NCBI GenBank assembly: GCA_030123585.1
Contig: CP126120.1
Coordinates: 1,923,001 to 1,987,000, forward strand
Direction: 5' to 3'
Source: Rhodanobacteraceae bacterium
Lineage (GTDB): Bacteria > Pseudomonadota > Gammaproteobacteria > Xanthomonadales > Rhodanobacteraceae
Length of the DNA: 64,000 nucleotides
Below are positions 29,301-37,369 of the stretch, piece by piece (positions within the stretch are counted from its first letter, which is position 1; each line of letters starts with the position of its first letter). The translations under genes were made by a program, and so were the position numbers. The notes under the pieces are model-generated. The model was not told the DNA's origin and ran no database searches. It was given only the letters and a program-made list of their open reading frames with translations.

Positions 29301-29938
29301 ACGGACGCTTGCAACGCGGAAGCGGCCTCGGGCTTGCGATCAGCCGCGAACTGGTGGGCCTGATGGGCGGCCGCATCGACCTGCAATCGGTGCCCGGGCG
29401 CGGCAGCACCTTCAGCGTGCACCTGCCGCTGCCGACGGTGGCGCCGGCCGAAGGCGGGGACGCGGCGTCCACGCGCACCGGTTACACGCCGATCGCGGTC
29501 AAGTCCGTCCGCGACACAGGCGACGCGGCGACACCCTCACAAACGTCGCGACGGCGCGTGCTGCTGGTCGAGGACGACACCGTAGCGGGACAGGCCATCG
29601 CCGGCCTGATCGAAACCTTCGGCTACGAAGTGACGCTGGCGCCGCACGCCCTGGCGGCGTTGTCCGAGATCGATTCGGGCGATGGTTTCGACGCGATGGT
29701 GTTCGACTTCGACCTGCCCGGCATGGACGGCTGCGAACTGGCGAAGCTGCTGCGCCGGCGCGGCGACGCCACGCCCATCATCGCGCTCACCGCCAGCGCC
29801 CACGGCGACGAGGAACAACGCGCGCGCGCCGCCGGCATGGATGCGTTCCTGCGCAAGCCGGTTTTGCCGGACGCCTTGCGCAGTGCGTTCGACGATGCGA
29901 TGCGGCGCCGTGCGCAAGCCACATCGACGGCATCGTAG
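26354..29938 (+). CDS. Hybrid sensor histidine kinase with beta-propeller sensor
   Basis: A 1194-aa one-protein two-component system. After a signal peptide (about 1-21) come many propeller repeats of the form LWIGT.GGL / LWVGGENTGLNLY up to about residue 640, a Y_Y_Y domain (RLQGFDPGWVETGHRNVREF), one membrane span (about 760-777), a HisKA domain with phospho-His 817 in NMAHEIRTPLTG, an HATPase domain (NLAHNALKFT, GSGLGLAISRELVGLMGG) and a C-terminal receiver (LLVEDD; phospho-Asp about 1120 in FDLPGMDG; KPV). There is no DNA-binding output domain and no regulator gene beside it. The ATG follows GGGGAGG. The ligand is unknown; such sensors often detect extracellular compounds. Confidence 0.93.
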   Translation: MFAAWVLASALASAATPAAASVPPTPIFRSYGVAEGLPSANVYTVTQDHAGYLWIGTHGGLVRYDSREFRVFRHDPEQAASLPANDVSALLVDRAGRLWVGGENTGLNLYEPESGGFRHWLHDPKRADSLSANDLMAIAQDPSGAIWVGVYAGGLNRLDADERGFTHLRHRSDDPASLASDNVTALALAADGGLWVGTDAGLDRLDAAGRIHHIIFPELKTQPTIWQVRVTDTGVDVATSAGLYHLDAAGHASLISAARETLASLRGRDGGLWIAERGGLARISADGATRFEQPTPGVAGGLPGRLPDGLFRDHEGGVWVAMVDGGLAYLPPQWRAFSMFRHVPGDPDSLTRDRVRALALAGGDTLWAAGAGMLDQIELATGKVRHAAIPDLARMSISSLAVDASGRLWIGSRRGLFTWDGKRLQPVATGEVALRHGVWRLLAARDGTIYFAGVGSGAFRVDPETFAIQPLAPPAAGETAREIGQLREAADGSIWAASHAGLARLAPGAAAFAFVPGVARGDVQAFALGRDGELWVARTASLQRYRIDHGRATLAEDIDGKRGWPDTGILGLQVGKDGRVFALSSRNLLVYDPRNRQLHAFATAEGLATTDFTGDALLANGQGELFAGSLAGVIGIRIDQLPWHLATPRLVLESVNVRRNGKLLELDPRRPIELDWRDRELNVTAQVLSFVDPARNQYRFRLQGFDPGWVETGHRNVREFSVLEPGDYRLLVSGRTGDGPWSAPLEAFSLHVRAAPWNTPWAWAAYVLAALALLAWSVWTLRRRLRQQHRLALSEERQRIAEQANAAKSRFLANMAHEIRTPLTGVLGMTELLLKTPMNDRQHQYADAIRRSGALLLRQVNDALDVARIEAGRLELNAAPFDPAAILREVADADAGLAAQKQLTIDVAVAPDAPRTVRGDALRVQQILFNLAHNALKFTTHGGVTLKLDRDGDGIAYQVLDNGPGMTPEECARIFQRFEQADYGRLQRGSGLGLAISRELVGLMGGRIDLQSVPGRGSTFSVHLPLPTVAPAEGGDAASTRTGYTPIAVKSVRDTGDAATPSQTSRRRVLLVEDDTVAGQAIAGLIETFGYEVTLAPHALAALSEIDSGDGFDAMVFDFDLPGMDGCELAKLLRRRGDATPIIALTASAHGDEEQRARAAGMDAFLRKPVLPDALRSAFDDAMRRRAQATSTAS

Positions 29939-29982
29939 GAACGTCCCGGCGCCGGTCACGGCTTCTGCCGCTCCTGCTGCCG

Positions 29983-30235
29983 TCATTCCGGGGCGTCGCC
30001 GAGACACAACCTGTCGTCATTCCGGACGCGGCGAACGACCTTCTTTCCTCGTCATTCCGGGGCCGCCGCAGCTCCATCGCGGCGGAACCCGGAATCGGTT
30101 TTGGTTCCGCGCACGAGGACCTGTACAAGCGCGCGCCATGGATGGCGCGAGCCAATCGGCACCCGGTGCTGCTACCGAACTCCAGAAACCGATTCCGGAT
30201 CGCGCTGCGCGCGTCCGGAATGACGACAAGGTTTT
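29983..30235. repeat. Nested dispersed repeats between kinase and pepA
   Basis: This 330-bp gap between convergent genes has no coding sequence that I can support. The 18-base arm at 30013-30030 (GTCGTCATTCCGGACGCG) is exactly inverted at 30210-30227. Inside is a second copy (about 30049-30097) of the GTCATTCCGGGGCC...GGAACCCGGAATC type. The arrangement could end transcription from both sides. Confidence 0.85.
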
Positions 30236-30268
30236 GTGGCGTTGCCTTGGTTGCGGCTGCCGCCGCTC

Positions 30269-31753
30269 CTACACGCTGCGATCGATCAGCCACTGCGTGA
30301 GCAGCGGCACTGGCCGGCCGGTCGCGTAACCCTTGCGGCCCGGCACCCACGCGGTGCCGGCGACATCGAGATGCGCCCAGCGCGTGCCTTCGGTGAAGCG
30401 CGACAGGAACAGCGCGGCGGTGACCGCGCCGGCGTTCTTGCCGCCGATGTTGGCGATGTCGGCGAACGCGGATTCGAGCTGGTTGCGGTAGTCGTCCCAC
30501 AGCGGCAGCCGCCACGCGCGGTCGAGCGTGTCGTTGCCGGCCGCCAGCAATTCATCGGCCAAGTTGTCGTCGGCAGTGAACAGGCCCGACGCGTGCGCGC
30601 CCAGCGCGATCACGCAGGCGCCGGTCAGGGTCGCCGCATCGACCAGCGCCTGCGGCTGGAAGCGCTTGCAGGCGTACGAAAGCGCATCGCACAGGATCAG
30701 CCGCCCCTCGGCGTCGGTGTTCAACACTTCCACCGTGATGCCGGCGTGGGTGTGCAGCACGTCGCCGGGGCGGTAACCGCCGCCGTCGGGCATGTTCTCG
30801 ACCGACGGCACCACGCACGCGAGGTTGATGGGCAATTTCAATTCGACTGCGGACAGGAATGCGCCGAGCACGCCGGCCGCGCCGCACATGTCGTACTTCA
30901 TTTCCTCCATCGAACCGGTCGGCTTGAGGTTCATGCCGCCGGTGTCGAAGGTGACGCCCTTGCCGACCAGCGCGTACGGTTTCGCGTCGCCCGCGCCGTT
31001 GTATTGCAGGACGATCAGCTTGGGCGGCGTCGCCGAACCCGACGACACGGCGAGCAACGCGCCCATGCCGAGCTTCTGCATGTCCTCGCGTTCCAGCACT
31101 TCCAGCGAGACCAAACCCGCGTGTTCGTCCGCGATGGTTTTCGCCTGCGCGGCGATGTGGGTGGGCGTGCACAGGTTCGGCGGCAGGCAGCCGAGTTCGC
31201 GCGCGAAGGCCACGCCGCGCGCCAGCGCGCGCGCCTCGTCGAGGCCGCGCTGCGCCTCGGCTTCCACCATCAATTCCAGTTTCGACAACCGGGACGCGCC
31301 GCCATTGGGCATCTTCAGCGTGGCGGTGTAACGGAAGCAGGTGTGGTCGATCACCAGCGCACAGGTGCGCACGCGCCAGTTCGCGTCGCGATCCTTCACT
31401 TCGAGTTCGGGCAACCAGACGCCTGCACTGGCGACCGGCATGCCCTTGAGCGCCTTGCCGGCATCCGCGCAGGCCTGTTCGAACGTGCGCCCATCGAAAT
31501 CCTTTTGCGAGCCCAGACCCACCAGCAGCACGCGCGGCGCCTTCACCCCGGCCAGTCCGTGCAGCATCAGCGTCTTCCCCGCCTTGCCGGTGAAGTCGCC
31601 CGACTCCCGCAGCCGCGTCAGCGTGCCGCCGCTGGCGGCATCGATCGCGGCGGCGGCCGGCGAGAGTGCGCCGTCGTACACGCCCACCACCACGCACGGC
31701 GTGTCGGCGGCAGCGGCATCGGTGAAACCCAGACTGAATTCGAGCACGGGCAT
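30269..31753 (-). CDS. pepA: Cytosol (leucyl) aminopeptidase PepA
   Basis: PepA (494 aa) is a hexameric M17 metallo-aminopeptidase that trims N-terminal residues from peptides; in E. coli it also acts as a DNA-binding accessory protein in Xer recombination. The two-metal site is visible in LVGKGVTFDTGGMNLKP and the signature NTDAEGRLILCDAL, with DMCGAAGVLGAF between. Length is standard. It is divergent from lptF; pepA-lptFG adjacency is common in Gammaproteobacteria. xerD lies four genes away. Confidence 0.96.
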   Translation of the reverse strand: MPVLEFSLGFTDAAAADTPCVVVGVYDGALSPAAAAIDAASGGTLTRLRESGDFTGKAGKTLMLHGLAGVKAPRVLLVGLGSQKDFDGRTFEQACADAGKALKGMPVASAGVWLPELEVKDRDANWRVRTCALVIDHTCFRYTATLKMPNGGASRLSKLELMVEAEAQRGLDEARALARGVAFARELGCLPPNLCTPTHIAAQAKTIADEHAGLVSLEVLEREDMQKLGMGALLAVSSGSATPPKLIVLQYNGAGDAKPYALVGKGVTFDTGGMNLKPTGSMEEMKYDMCGAAGVLGAFLSAVELKLPINLACVVPSVENMPDGGGYRPGDVLHTHAGITVEVLNTDAEGRLILCDALSYACKRFQPQALVDAATLTGACVIALGAHASGLFTADDNLADELLAAGNDTLDRAWRLPLWDDYRNQLESAFADIANIGGKNAGAVTAALFLSRFTEGTRWAHLDVAGTAWVPGRKGYATGRPVPLLTQWLIDRSV

Positions 31754-31789
31754 GGCTTCCTCGTATGCGGGGCGAACGCATGCGTGCCA

Positions 31790-31823
31790 CTACACTGCAC
31801 GCTCGCAAAGCGAGCCAGTGTAG
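31790..31823. promoter_or_regulatory. Palindromic hairpin in the pepA-lptF divergent region
   Basis: Nested perfect arms: CTACACTG (31790-31797) with CAGTGTAG (31816-31823), and inside them GCTCGC with GCGAGC around AAA. The right arm ends 3 bp before the lptF ATG, where no Shine-Dalgarno site is seen. Because TACACT occurs on both strands, the palindrome could hold the -10 regions of two back-to-back promoters, but I see no convincing -35 boxes. Either a promoter/operator or an RNA hairpin that masks the lptF start. Confidence 0.4.
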
Positions 31824-31826
31824 CCG

Positions 31827-32948
31827 ATGCCGCGTCTTTCCATCCTCGATCGTTACATCCTGCGCGAATTCCTGTGGGGCACGCTGGCGGCCGTGGTGGT
31901 GCTGCTGGTGATCTTCACGGGCAGCACCTTCGCCGACGTGGTGAACAAGGTCGCGACCGGGCGCCTCCCCGGCGGCGTGATGTTCACGGTGCTGGGACTG
32001 AACCTGGTCAACACCCTGCAGGCGCTGCTGCCGATGGCGATGTTCCTCGGCATGCTGCTGGCGCTCGGGCGGATGTACCGCGACAGCGAGATGCACGTGT
32101 TGTCGGCGTCCGGCTTCGGACCGGGCGGCCTGCTGAAGCCCGCCGCGATCTTCGGCATCGGCGCGGGCATCGTGGTGGCGCTGGTGGCGCTGTGGCTGGG
32201 TCCGCTGGCGGCGCGCGCGTCGAGTGCCGAAGTCGAACAGGCCAACCGCTCGGTGATCGCGGCGGGCCTCGAGCCCGGCCGCTTCACCAGCCTCGCGGGT
32301 CGCGGCGGCATCCTGTTCGCGAACACGGTGAGCCCCGACGGCACCAAGCTCGGCAAGCTGTTCGTCGAAAGCGAGCGCGAAGGCAAGGATGGCGTGGCCA
32401 GCATCAGCGTGATCGTCGCCGACCACGGCGACCTGTTCCACGAAGGCAGCGAGGACAACCGCTTCATCGCGCTGCACGACGGCCACCGCTACGACATCCG
32501 CCTCGACCAGGACAATTGGCGCCTGATGAAATTCCGCCGCAACGACATCGCGCTGTCGCCGCCCGCGAACGACGACAGCGGCGACGATCCGGACGGCCTG
32601 CGCACCACCGCTTCGCTGATCGGCGACAGCGATCCCGCCGCGCGCGCCGAACTGCAATGGCGGATCGCGGTTCCATTCGGGCCGCTGGTGCTGGCGATGC
32701 TGGCGTTGCCGATGGCACGCCAGGGACCGCGCAGCTCGCCGGTCGGGCGCATCCTGATCGCGGTGCTGGCGTACCTCGTCATCATGAACCTGATGAACCT
32801 GGCGCGCATCCTCATCACCAGCGGCAAACTCGCGGCGCCCATCGGGATGTGGTGGATATTGATCCCGGTGTTCGCCGGCGCGGCCTGGGTGTTCGCGCGC
32901 CAATACGCGACGCGCAAGCCGCGCACGGCCAGAGCGGCGGCCACGTGA
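31827..32948 (+). CDS. lptF: LPS export permease LptF
   Basis: LptF (373 aa) is one of two permease subunits of the LptB2FG transporter that extracts LPS from the inner membrane. Three membrane helices at each end flank a periplasmic beta-jellyroll domain. Family features are LDRYILREFLWGTLAAVVVL at the start, VLGLNLVNTLQALLPMAMFLG, and RIAVPFGPLVLAMLALPMA near the end. The TGA overlaps the lptG GTG start. The LptB ATPase gene is not in the window, as is usual. Confidence 0.95.
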   Translation: MPRLSILDRYILREFLWGTLAAVVVLLVIFTGSTFADVVNKVATGRLPGGVMFTVLGLNLVNTLQALLPMAMFLGMLLALGRMYRDSEMHVLSASGFGPGGLLKPAAIFGIGAGIVVALVALWLGPLAARASSAEVEQANRSVIAAGLEPGRFTSLAGRGGILFANTVSPDGTKLGKLFVESEREGKDGVASISVIVADHGDLFHEGSEDNRFIALHDGHRYDIRLDQDNWRLMKFRRNDIALSPPANDDSGDDPDGLRTTASLIGDSDPAARAELQWRIAVPFGPLVLAMLALPMARQGPRSSPVGRILIAVLAYLVIMNLMNLARILITSGKLAAPIGMWWILIPVFAGAAWVFARQYATRKPRTARAAAT

Positions 32949-34057
32949 CGACCGGGCCCGTGCAACGCTTCCGGATCAAGCGCGCCGATCTCCTGATCGC
33001 GGGCACGGTGCTGGGCGGGCTGCTGCTCACCTGGCTGGTGCTGACCGGGCTCGACACTTTCATGGAGTTCGCCAAGCAGATCGGCGGCATCGGCCACAAC
33101 GGCTATTCGCTGGGCAAGGCCGTCGCCTACATCCTGCTGACCGTGCCGCGACGCGCGTACCAGTGGTTCGTGTTCGCCGCGCTGATCGGCAGCCTGGTCG
33201 GCGTCGGCGCGCTGGCCACCACCGGCGAACTCACCGCGTTGCGCGCGGCGGGCATGTCCAAGCTCAGGATCAGCCTGTCGGTCACCGGGCTGGTGGCGCT
33301 GCTGATGGCCGGCGTGTTCGTGCTGGGCGAAACAGCGGCACCCGCGGGCGAGCAACATGCGCAGGAAATCCAGTTGCAGCGCAGCTCCGGCCAGCTGCGC
33401 GTGCGCCAGGGCAGCGGGCTGTGGGAGCGCGACGGCAACGACATCATCAACGCCAAGGCGGCGCTGGCGAAGATCGAACACGGCCGGCGTGAGGTCGAGC
33501 TCGCCGACGTGCGCGTGTTCGGCTTCAACGATGACGGCGAGCTGACCTCGTTCCGCCGCGCCAAGCTGGCCACCCAGGACGGCAAGTCGTGGATGCTGCA
33601 CGATGTGCGCGACACCAGCGTGTCGCCCGACGGCGCGGTCAGCACCACCTCGGCGCAGCAGGCATGGAAGACCTCGCTCGATCCCGACGTGCTGCAGGCG
33701 TCGGTCGCGCACCCGGAATACCTTTCGCTGCGCGATCTCTCGCGCAACATCGATTACCTGCGCGCCAACCGCCAGAACCCGGGCGTCTACCTCAACGCCT
33801 GGTGGACGCGCGTGTTCTATCCCGCCAACACCGTGCTGCTGGTGCTGTGCGCGCTGCCGTTCGGCTTCGGCGCCTTGCGCTCGGGCGGACTCGGCAAGCG
33901 ATTGTTCCTGGGCGTGATCGTCGCGATCGCGTGGTACTTCATCCAGCGCGCGATCATCAGCACCGGCACGGTGCTGGGCGCACCGCCGTTCATGATCAAC
34001 CTGATTCCGGCGCTGCTGCTGCTGGCGATCGCGGTGTGGTATTACCGGCGGGTGTAA
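32945..34057 (+). CDS. lptG: LPS export permease LptG
   Basis: LptG (370 aa) pairs with LptF in the LPS exporter. It shows the family start (RADLLIAGTVLGGLLLTWL), the coupling region TGELTALRAAGMSKLRISLSV, a periplasmic domain (GSGLWERDGNDIINA) and C-terminal helices with PFGFGALRSGGLGKRLFLGV. Because the frame is open far upstream, the start is set by the GTG at 32945, which overlaps the lptF stop as GTGA; a second GTG at 32960 is possible. The upstream open frame inside pepA and lptF is a composition effect. Confidence 0.94.
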   Translation: MTTGPVQRFRIKRADLLIAGTVLGGLLLTWLVLTGLDTFMEFAKQIGGIGHNGYSLGKAVAYILLTVPRRAYQWFVFAALIGSLVGVGALATTGELTALRAAGMSKLRISLSVTGLVALLMAGVFVLGETAAPAGEQHAQEIQLQRSSGQLRVRQGSGLWERDGNDIINAKAALAKIEHGRREVELADVRVFGFNDDGELTSFRRAKLATQDGKSWMLHDVRDTSVSPDGAVSTTSAQQAWKTSLDPDVLQASVAHPEYLSLRDLSRNIDYLRANRQNPGVYLNAWWTRVFYPANTVLLVLCALPFGFGALRSGGLGKRLFLGVIVAIAWYFIQRAIISTGTVLGAPPFMINLIPALLLLAIAVWYYRRV

Positions 34058-34072
34058 TCGGCCGCCCAAGCC

Positions 34073-34165
34073 TGCCCTTGCGCAGGTTGGCGCCCCACGC
34101 AGGTTGGTGCTGAACGTGGTGAAGCCCAACGTTGGGCTTCCCGGATGAAGTCCGGTCGGCCCAAC
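34073..34165. repeat. AGGTTGG / GCCCAAC repeat with a perfect 20-bp palindrome
   Basis: GAAGCCCAACGTTGGGCTTC at 34121-34140 is its own reverse complement. GCAGGTTGG occurs at 34082 and 34109, and the inverted form CCAACCTGC at about 34159. The block lies between convergent lptG and the RDD gene and may end transcription on both strands. Confidence 0.8.
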
Positions 34166-34194
34166 CTGCGGAACTGCGCAATCGGGCGCGCGCA

Positions 34195-34641
34195 TCACAG
34201 CCGCGTCATGCGCGTCCCGCACACGCGGTCGTGCCACGTGCGCCGGCCGGCGTCGAACCATGCGACCCAGAACCCGGCACCGAGGGCCGCGAGCGACAAC
34301 AGCGCCAGCTCGAAGCGCAGCAGCGCGGTGCGCACGTCGAGCCGCGCGCCGTCATCGCGCGTCAACTTCAGTTTCCACGCGCGCATCCCGATGGTCGCGC
34401 CGACCCGCGTCCACGAGATCACGAAATACGCGGCGGTGATCACGAACAGCCACGCGTCCAGCAAGACGCGCAACGCCAGGCTGGGGTGTTGCGGGTCGTA
34501 GCCGCGATGGAAGGCCAGCACCCACAGGCCGGCGCCGACCATCCACAGTCCCAGCAGCGGGAACAGGTCGTAGAACATGGCCGCGCAACGTCGCCACAAG
34601 GCGACGGGCTTGGCATCGGTGGACGCGGGGATGGCGGGCAT
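34195..34641 (-). CDS. RDD family membrane protein
   Basis: A 148-aa protein with three membrane spans. The family pattern begins with an arginine (ALWRRCAAMFYDLFPLLGLW), continues with DAWLFVITAAYFVISWTRVG and GATIGMRAWKLKLTRDDG, and ends with RTWHDRVCGTRM. RDD proteins are membrane proteins of mostly unknown role; some act in ion exchange. I took the ATG at 34641; an in-frame ATG at 34683 would overlap the xerD start on the other strand. Confidence 0.85.
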   Translation of the reverse strand: MPAIPASTDAKPVALWRRCAAMFYDLFPLLGLWMVGAGLWVLAFHRGYDPQHPSLALRVLLDAWLFVITAAYFVISWTRVGATIGMRAWKLKLTRDDGARLDVRTALLRFELALLSLAALGAGFWVAWFDAGRRTWHDRVCGTRMTRL

Positions 34642-34681
34642 CGCGAGACTTGCGGGAAAGGTTGGCGCGCGCGAGCATCGC

Positions 34682-35605
34682 ATGATGATGGATTCCGCCA
34701 GTCAAATCGACCCGCGCGACCGCGCCGCGATCGATGCGTTCCTGGAAGGCGTGTGGTCGCGCGACGGCCTGGCCGATCTGACGCTCGCCGATTATCGCGG
34801 CGACCTCGAACGCTGCGCGGCGTGGCTGGCGGAGCACGCGCATGGCTTGCTCGGCGCGACGCGCGCCGACCTGTTCGAGTATCTCGCCGCGCGCAACAAG
34901 GCCGGCATCGGCGCGCGGACCAACGCGCGCGAACTGACCGCGTTGCGGCGTTTCTATGCCGAACAGGTGCGCCGCGACGCCGCTTTCGAAGATCCGACGC
35001 TGCTGCTGGACGCGCCCAAGCTGCCGCGCACCTTGCCCAAGGCGCTGGCCGAACGTGAGATCGAGGGCTTGCTGGAAGCACCGGACACCGCCACGCCGAT
35101 CGGCCTGCGCGACCGCGCGATGCTGGAACTGATGTACGCCTGCGGCCTGCGCGTGAGCGAACTGGTCACGCTGCCGCTGGCCGGCCTGAACCTGCGCCAG
35201 GGCGTGCTGCGGGTGATCGGCAAGGGCGGCAAGGAACGGCTGGTGCCGGTCGGCGAAACCTGCATGGACTGGCTGGGCCGTTACCTGCGCGAGGCGCGCC
35301 CGGCGCTGGCGAAGGGCCGTGAAACACCCGCGCTGTTCCTGTCCAATCGCGCCGCCGGCATGACGCGGCAGATGGCGTGGACGCTCGTGAAGAAGCACGC
35401 ACTGGCCGCCGGCATCGCGGCCAAGCGCATTTCGCCGCACGTGCTGCGGCATTCGTTCGCCACGCATCTTTTGAACCACGGCGCCGACCTGCGCGCGCTG
35501 CAGATGCTGCTGGGCCACAGCAATCTTTCCACCACGCAGATCTACACGCTGGTCGCGCGCGAAGGCTTGAAGCGGTTGCATTCCCAACACCATCCCAGGG
35601 CGTAG
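34682..35605 (+). CDS. xerD: Tyrosine recombinase XerD
   Basis: XerD (307 aa) acts with XerC at dif to resolve chromosome dimers at division. The N-terminal SAM-like domain (DAFLEGVWSRDGLADLTLAD) is followed by the catalytic domain with all active residues visible: Arg in ACGLRVSELVTL, Lys in GKGGKERLVPVG, HVLRHSFATHLL, LLGHSNLSTTQIYT with nucleophile Tyr at about 288. Three ATG codons in a row (34682, 34685, 34688) make the exact start uncertain by two residues. Divergent from the RDD gene. Confidence 0.95.
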   Translation: MMMDSASQIDPRDRAAIDAFLEGVWSRDGLADLTLADYRGDLERCAAWLAEHAHGLLGATRADLFEYLAARNKAGIGARTNARELTALRRFYAEQVRRDAAFEDPTLLLDAPKLPRTLPKALAEREIEGLLEAPDTATPIGLRDRAMLELMYACGLRVSELVTLPLAGLNLRQGVLRVIGKGGKERLVPVGETCMDWLGRYLREARPALAKGRETPALFLSNRAAGMTRQMAWTLVKKHALAAGIAAKRISPHVLRHSFATHLLNHGADLRALQMLLGHSNLSTTQIYTLVAREGLKRLHSQHHPRA

Positions 35606-35650
35606 CGTCACCCAACCCGCTATCATTCATGTTTTGAGCGGAGCCGCGAT

Positions 35651-36586
35651 ATGGCCGAACAGAAGTATCCCGAGTGGGTCTGGCACAACGGCGCGATCAA
35701 GCCGTGGAAGGAAGCCACCGTGCACGTGATGTCGCACAGCCTGCAGTACGGCTCGGCGGTGTTCGAAGGCATCCGCTGCTACAAAACTTCCAAAGGCGGG
35801 ACGCCCAAGGGCGGCGCGATTTTCCGGCTGGCCGCGCACATGAAGCGCCTGTACAACTCGGCGCGCATCTACGACATGCCGATGCCTTTCTCGATCGAGG
35901 AAACCAGCGCGGCCTGCCACGAGGTGCTGAAGAAGAACGGTTTCGACCAGGCCTACCTGCGCCCGTGCGCATACCGCGGCCTCGGCGGTTTCGGCATCTC
36001 GGCCGACACCCCGGTGGACGTGGCGATCGCCGGCTGGCCGATGGGACCGTACCTCGGGCCGGAAGCGCTGAAGAAGGGAATCACGGCGTGCGTGTCGAGC
36101 TGGCAGCGCTTTGCCCCCAACACGATTCCCGCCGGCGCGAAGGCCGCCGGCAATTACCTTTCCGGGCAACTGATCGCGCGCGAAGCGCGCCAGCGCGGCT
36201 TCGGCGAGGGTATTGCACTCGCATCGACCGGCTTGCTGAGCGAAGGCGCAGGCGAGAATGTGTTCCTGGTGATCGACGGCGCATTGCACACGGCGCCCAT
36301 CAGCGCCGCGCTGCTGAACGGCATCACCCGCGACTCGATCATCACGCTGGCGCTCGACCACGGCATCCCCGTGGTCGAGCGCGACCTGCCGCGCGAATAC
36401 CTGTACCTCGCCGACGAAATCTTCATGTGCGGCACTGCGGCGGAAGTCACGCCGATCTGCGCGATCGACAGCAAGCAGGTCGGCAATGGCGAGGGCGGAC
36501 CGGTCACGCGCAAGATCCAGGATCTGTTCTTCGGGTTGTTCGACGGCCGCACCGAGGACAAGTGGGGCTGGCTGGAGCCGCTGTGA
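35651..36586 (+). CDS. ilvE: Branched-chain amino acid aminotransferase
   Basis: IlvE (311 aa) transfers the amino group between glutamate and the 2-oxo acids of valine, leucine and isoleucine. It is a fold-type IV PLP enzyme. Seen are HGAVFEG-like HSLQYGSAVFEGIRCY, the region IPAGAKAAGNYLSGQLIARE with the PLP lysine, and LSEGAGENVFLVIDG and EIFMCGTAAEVTPI further on. Length is standard. It stands between xerD and a repeat element, apparently monocistronic. Confidence 0.95.
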   Translation: MAEQKYPEWVWHNGAIKPWKEATVHVMSHSLQYGSAVFEGIRCYKTSKGGTPKGGAIFRLAAHMKRLYNSARIYDMPMPFSIEETSAACHEVLKKNGFDQAYLRPCAYRGLGGFGISADTPVDVAIAGWPMGPYLGPEALKKGITACVSSWQRFAPNTIPAGAKAAGNYLSGQLIAREARQRGFGEGIALASTGLLSEGAGENVFLVIDGALHTAPISAALLNGITRDSIITLALDHGIPVVERDLPREYLYLADEIFMCGTAAEVTPICAIDSKQVGNGEGGPVTRKIQDLFFGLFDGRTEDKWGWLEPL

Positions 36587-36619
36587 GCTGGCCATCGCAG
36601 CAAGGCAAAAGCATTTTTG

Positions 36620-36772
36620 CCACGGATTTGCACGGATAAGAGCGGATCAGGCAGAGCGGCTTTCAACGATGCGTTCCCGCCCAGGCGAACGCTCATGGAC
36701 TGCTTCACGGGTTCGCGCATTCACCGAAGCTGCGCACTGGATTGATCCGTGTTGGTCCGTGCAAATCCGTGG
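36620..36772. repeat. MITE-like inverted repeat element (153 bp)
   Basis: Arms at 36620-36649 and 36743-36772, each 30 bases, pair at about 25 positions (CCACGGATTTGCACGGA at the outer ends is exact). About 93 bp lie between, with no supported gene. The structure resembles a miniature inverted-repeat element or a large hairpin repeat. No clear target duplication is seen. It occupies most of the 231-bp gap before aroK. Confidence 0.75.
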
Positions 36773-36817
36773 TAAATACTTCTTCAGATTCTTTCGTCAG
36801 GTCACGGCCCGTACCCG

Positions 36818-37369
36818 ATGAACCCTTCGCCCAACCTGTTCCTGATCGGCCCGATGGGCGCCGGCAAATCCAGCATCGGACGCCGGCTGGCGGAGCATTT
36901 CGGGATGCCGTGCATCGACCTCGACGCCGCGGTGGAGCAACGCACCGGCACAAGCGTGGCGACGATCTTCGAGATCGAGGGCGAAGCCGGTTTTCGCCGC
37001 CGCGAATCCGCGATGCTGGCCGAGCTGGCGCAACGCGACGGCATCGTGCTCGCCACCGGCGGCGGCGCGGTGCTGGCGTCCGCCAATCGCGCGCTGCTGC
37101 ACGAACGCGGTTTCGTCGTCTGGCTGGAAACCTCGGTCGAGCAGCAACTCCGGCGCCTCGTGCGCGATCGCCAGCGTCCGCTGCTGGATGCGCCGGACCG
37201 CCGCGAGCGCCTCGAACAGCTTGCCCGCGTGCGCGACCCGCTGTATCGCGAGATCGCCGATTTCGCCGTCGCGAGCGAAGGCGAATCCTGCCAGCACGCC
37301 GCGGCACGCATCGGCGCCTTGCTGGAACAACGCTGGCAACGCATTCCCGCGACAAGGGCTAGCGCATGA
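36818..37369 (+). CDS. aroK: Shikimate kinase
   Basis: AroK (183 aa) phosphorylates shikimate in aromatic amino acid synthesis. It shows the P-loop [15 protein letters not shown], the substrate-binding [17 protein letters not shown], the GGG loop LATGGGAVL and the lid RDRQRPLL. Length is normal. It overlaps aroB by 4 bp (ATGA), the standard arrangement. Confidence 0.96.
   Translation: MNPSPNLFLIGPMGAGKSSIGRRLAEHFGMPCIDLDAAVEQRTGTSVATIFEIEGEAGFRRRESAMLAELAQRDGIVLATGGGAVLASANRALLHERGFVVWLETSVEQQLRRLVRDRQRPLLDAPDRRERLEQLARVRDPLYREIADFAVASEGESCQHAAARIGALLEQRWQRIPATRASA

Noticed and set aside
26063..29422. A 1119-codon minus-strand open frame opposite the hybrid kinase
   Set aside because: Composition artefact. 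The plus strand carries an unbroken set of kinase motifs and the minus frame has none.
26647..30300. A 1217-codon plus-strand open frame in a second frame of the kinase gene
   Set aside because: Its sequence is Arg-rich and lacks motifs; it runs on into intergenic repeats.
34121..34140. The perfect 20-bp palindrome as an XerCD dif site because xerD is near
   Set aside because: dif sites have two 11-bp half-sites around a 6-bp centre with AT-rich arms; this GC-rich palindrome with no central region matches a dispersed repeat instead.
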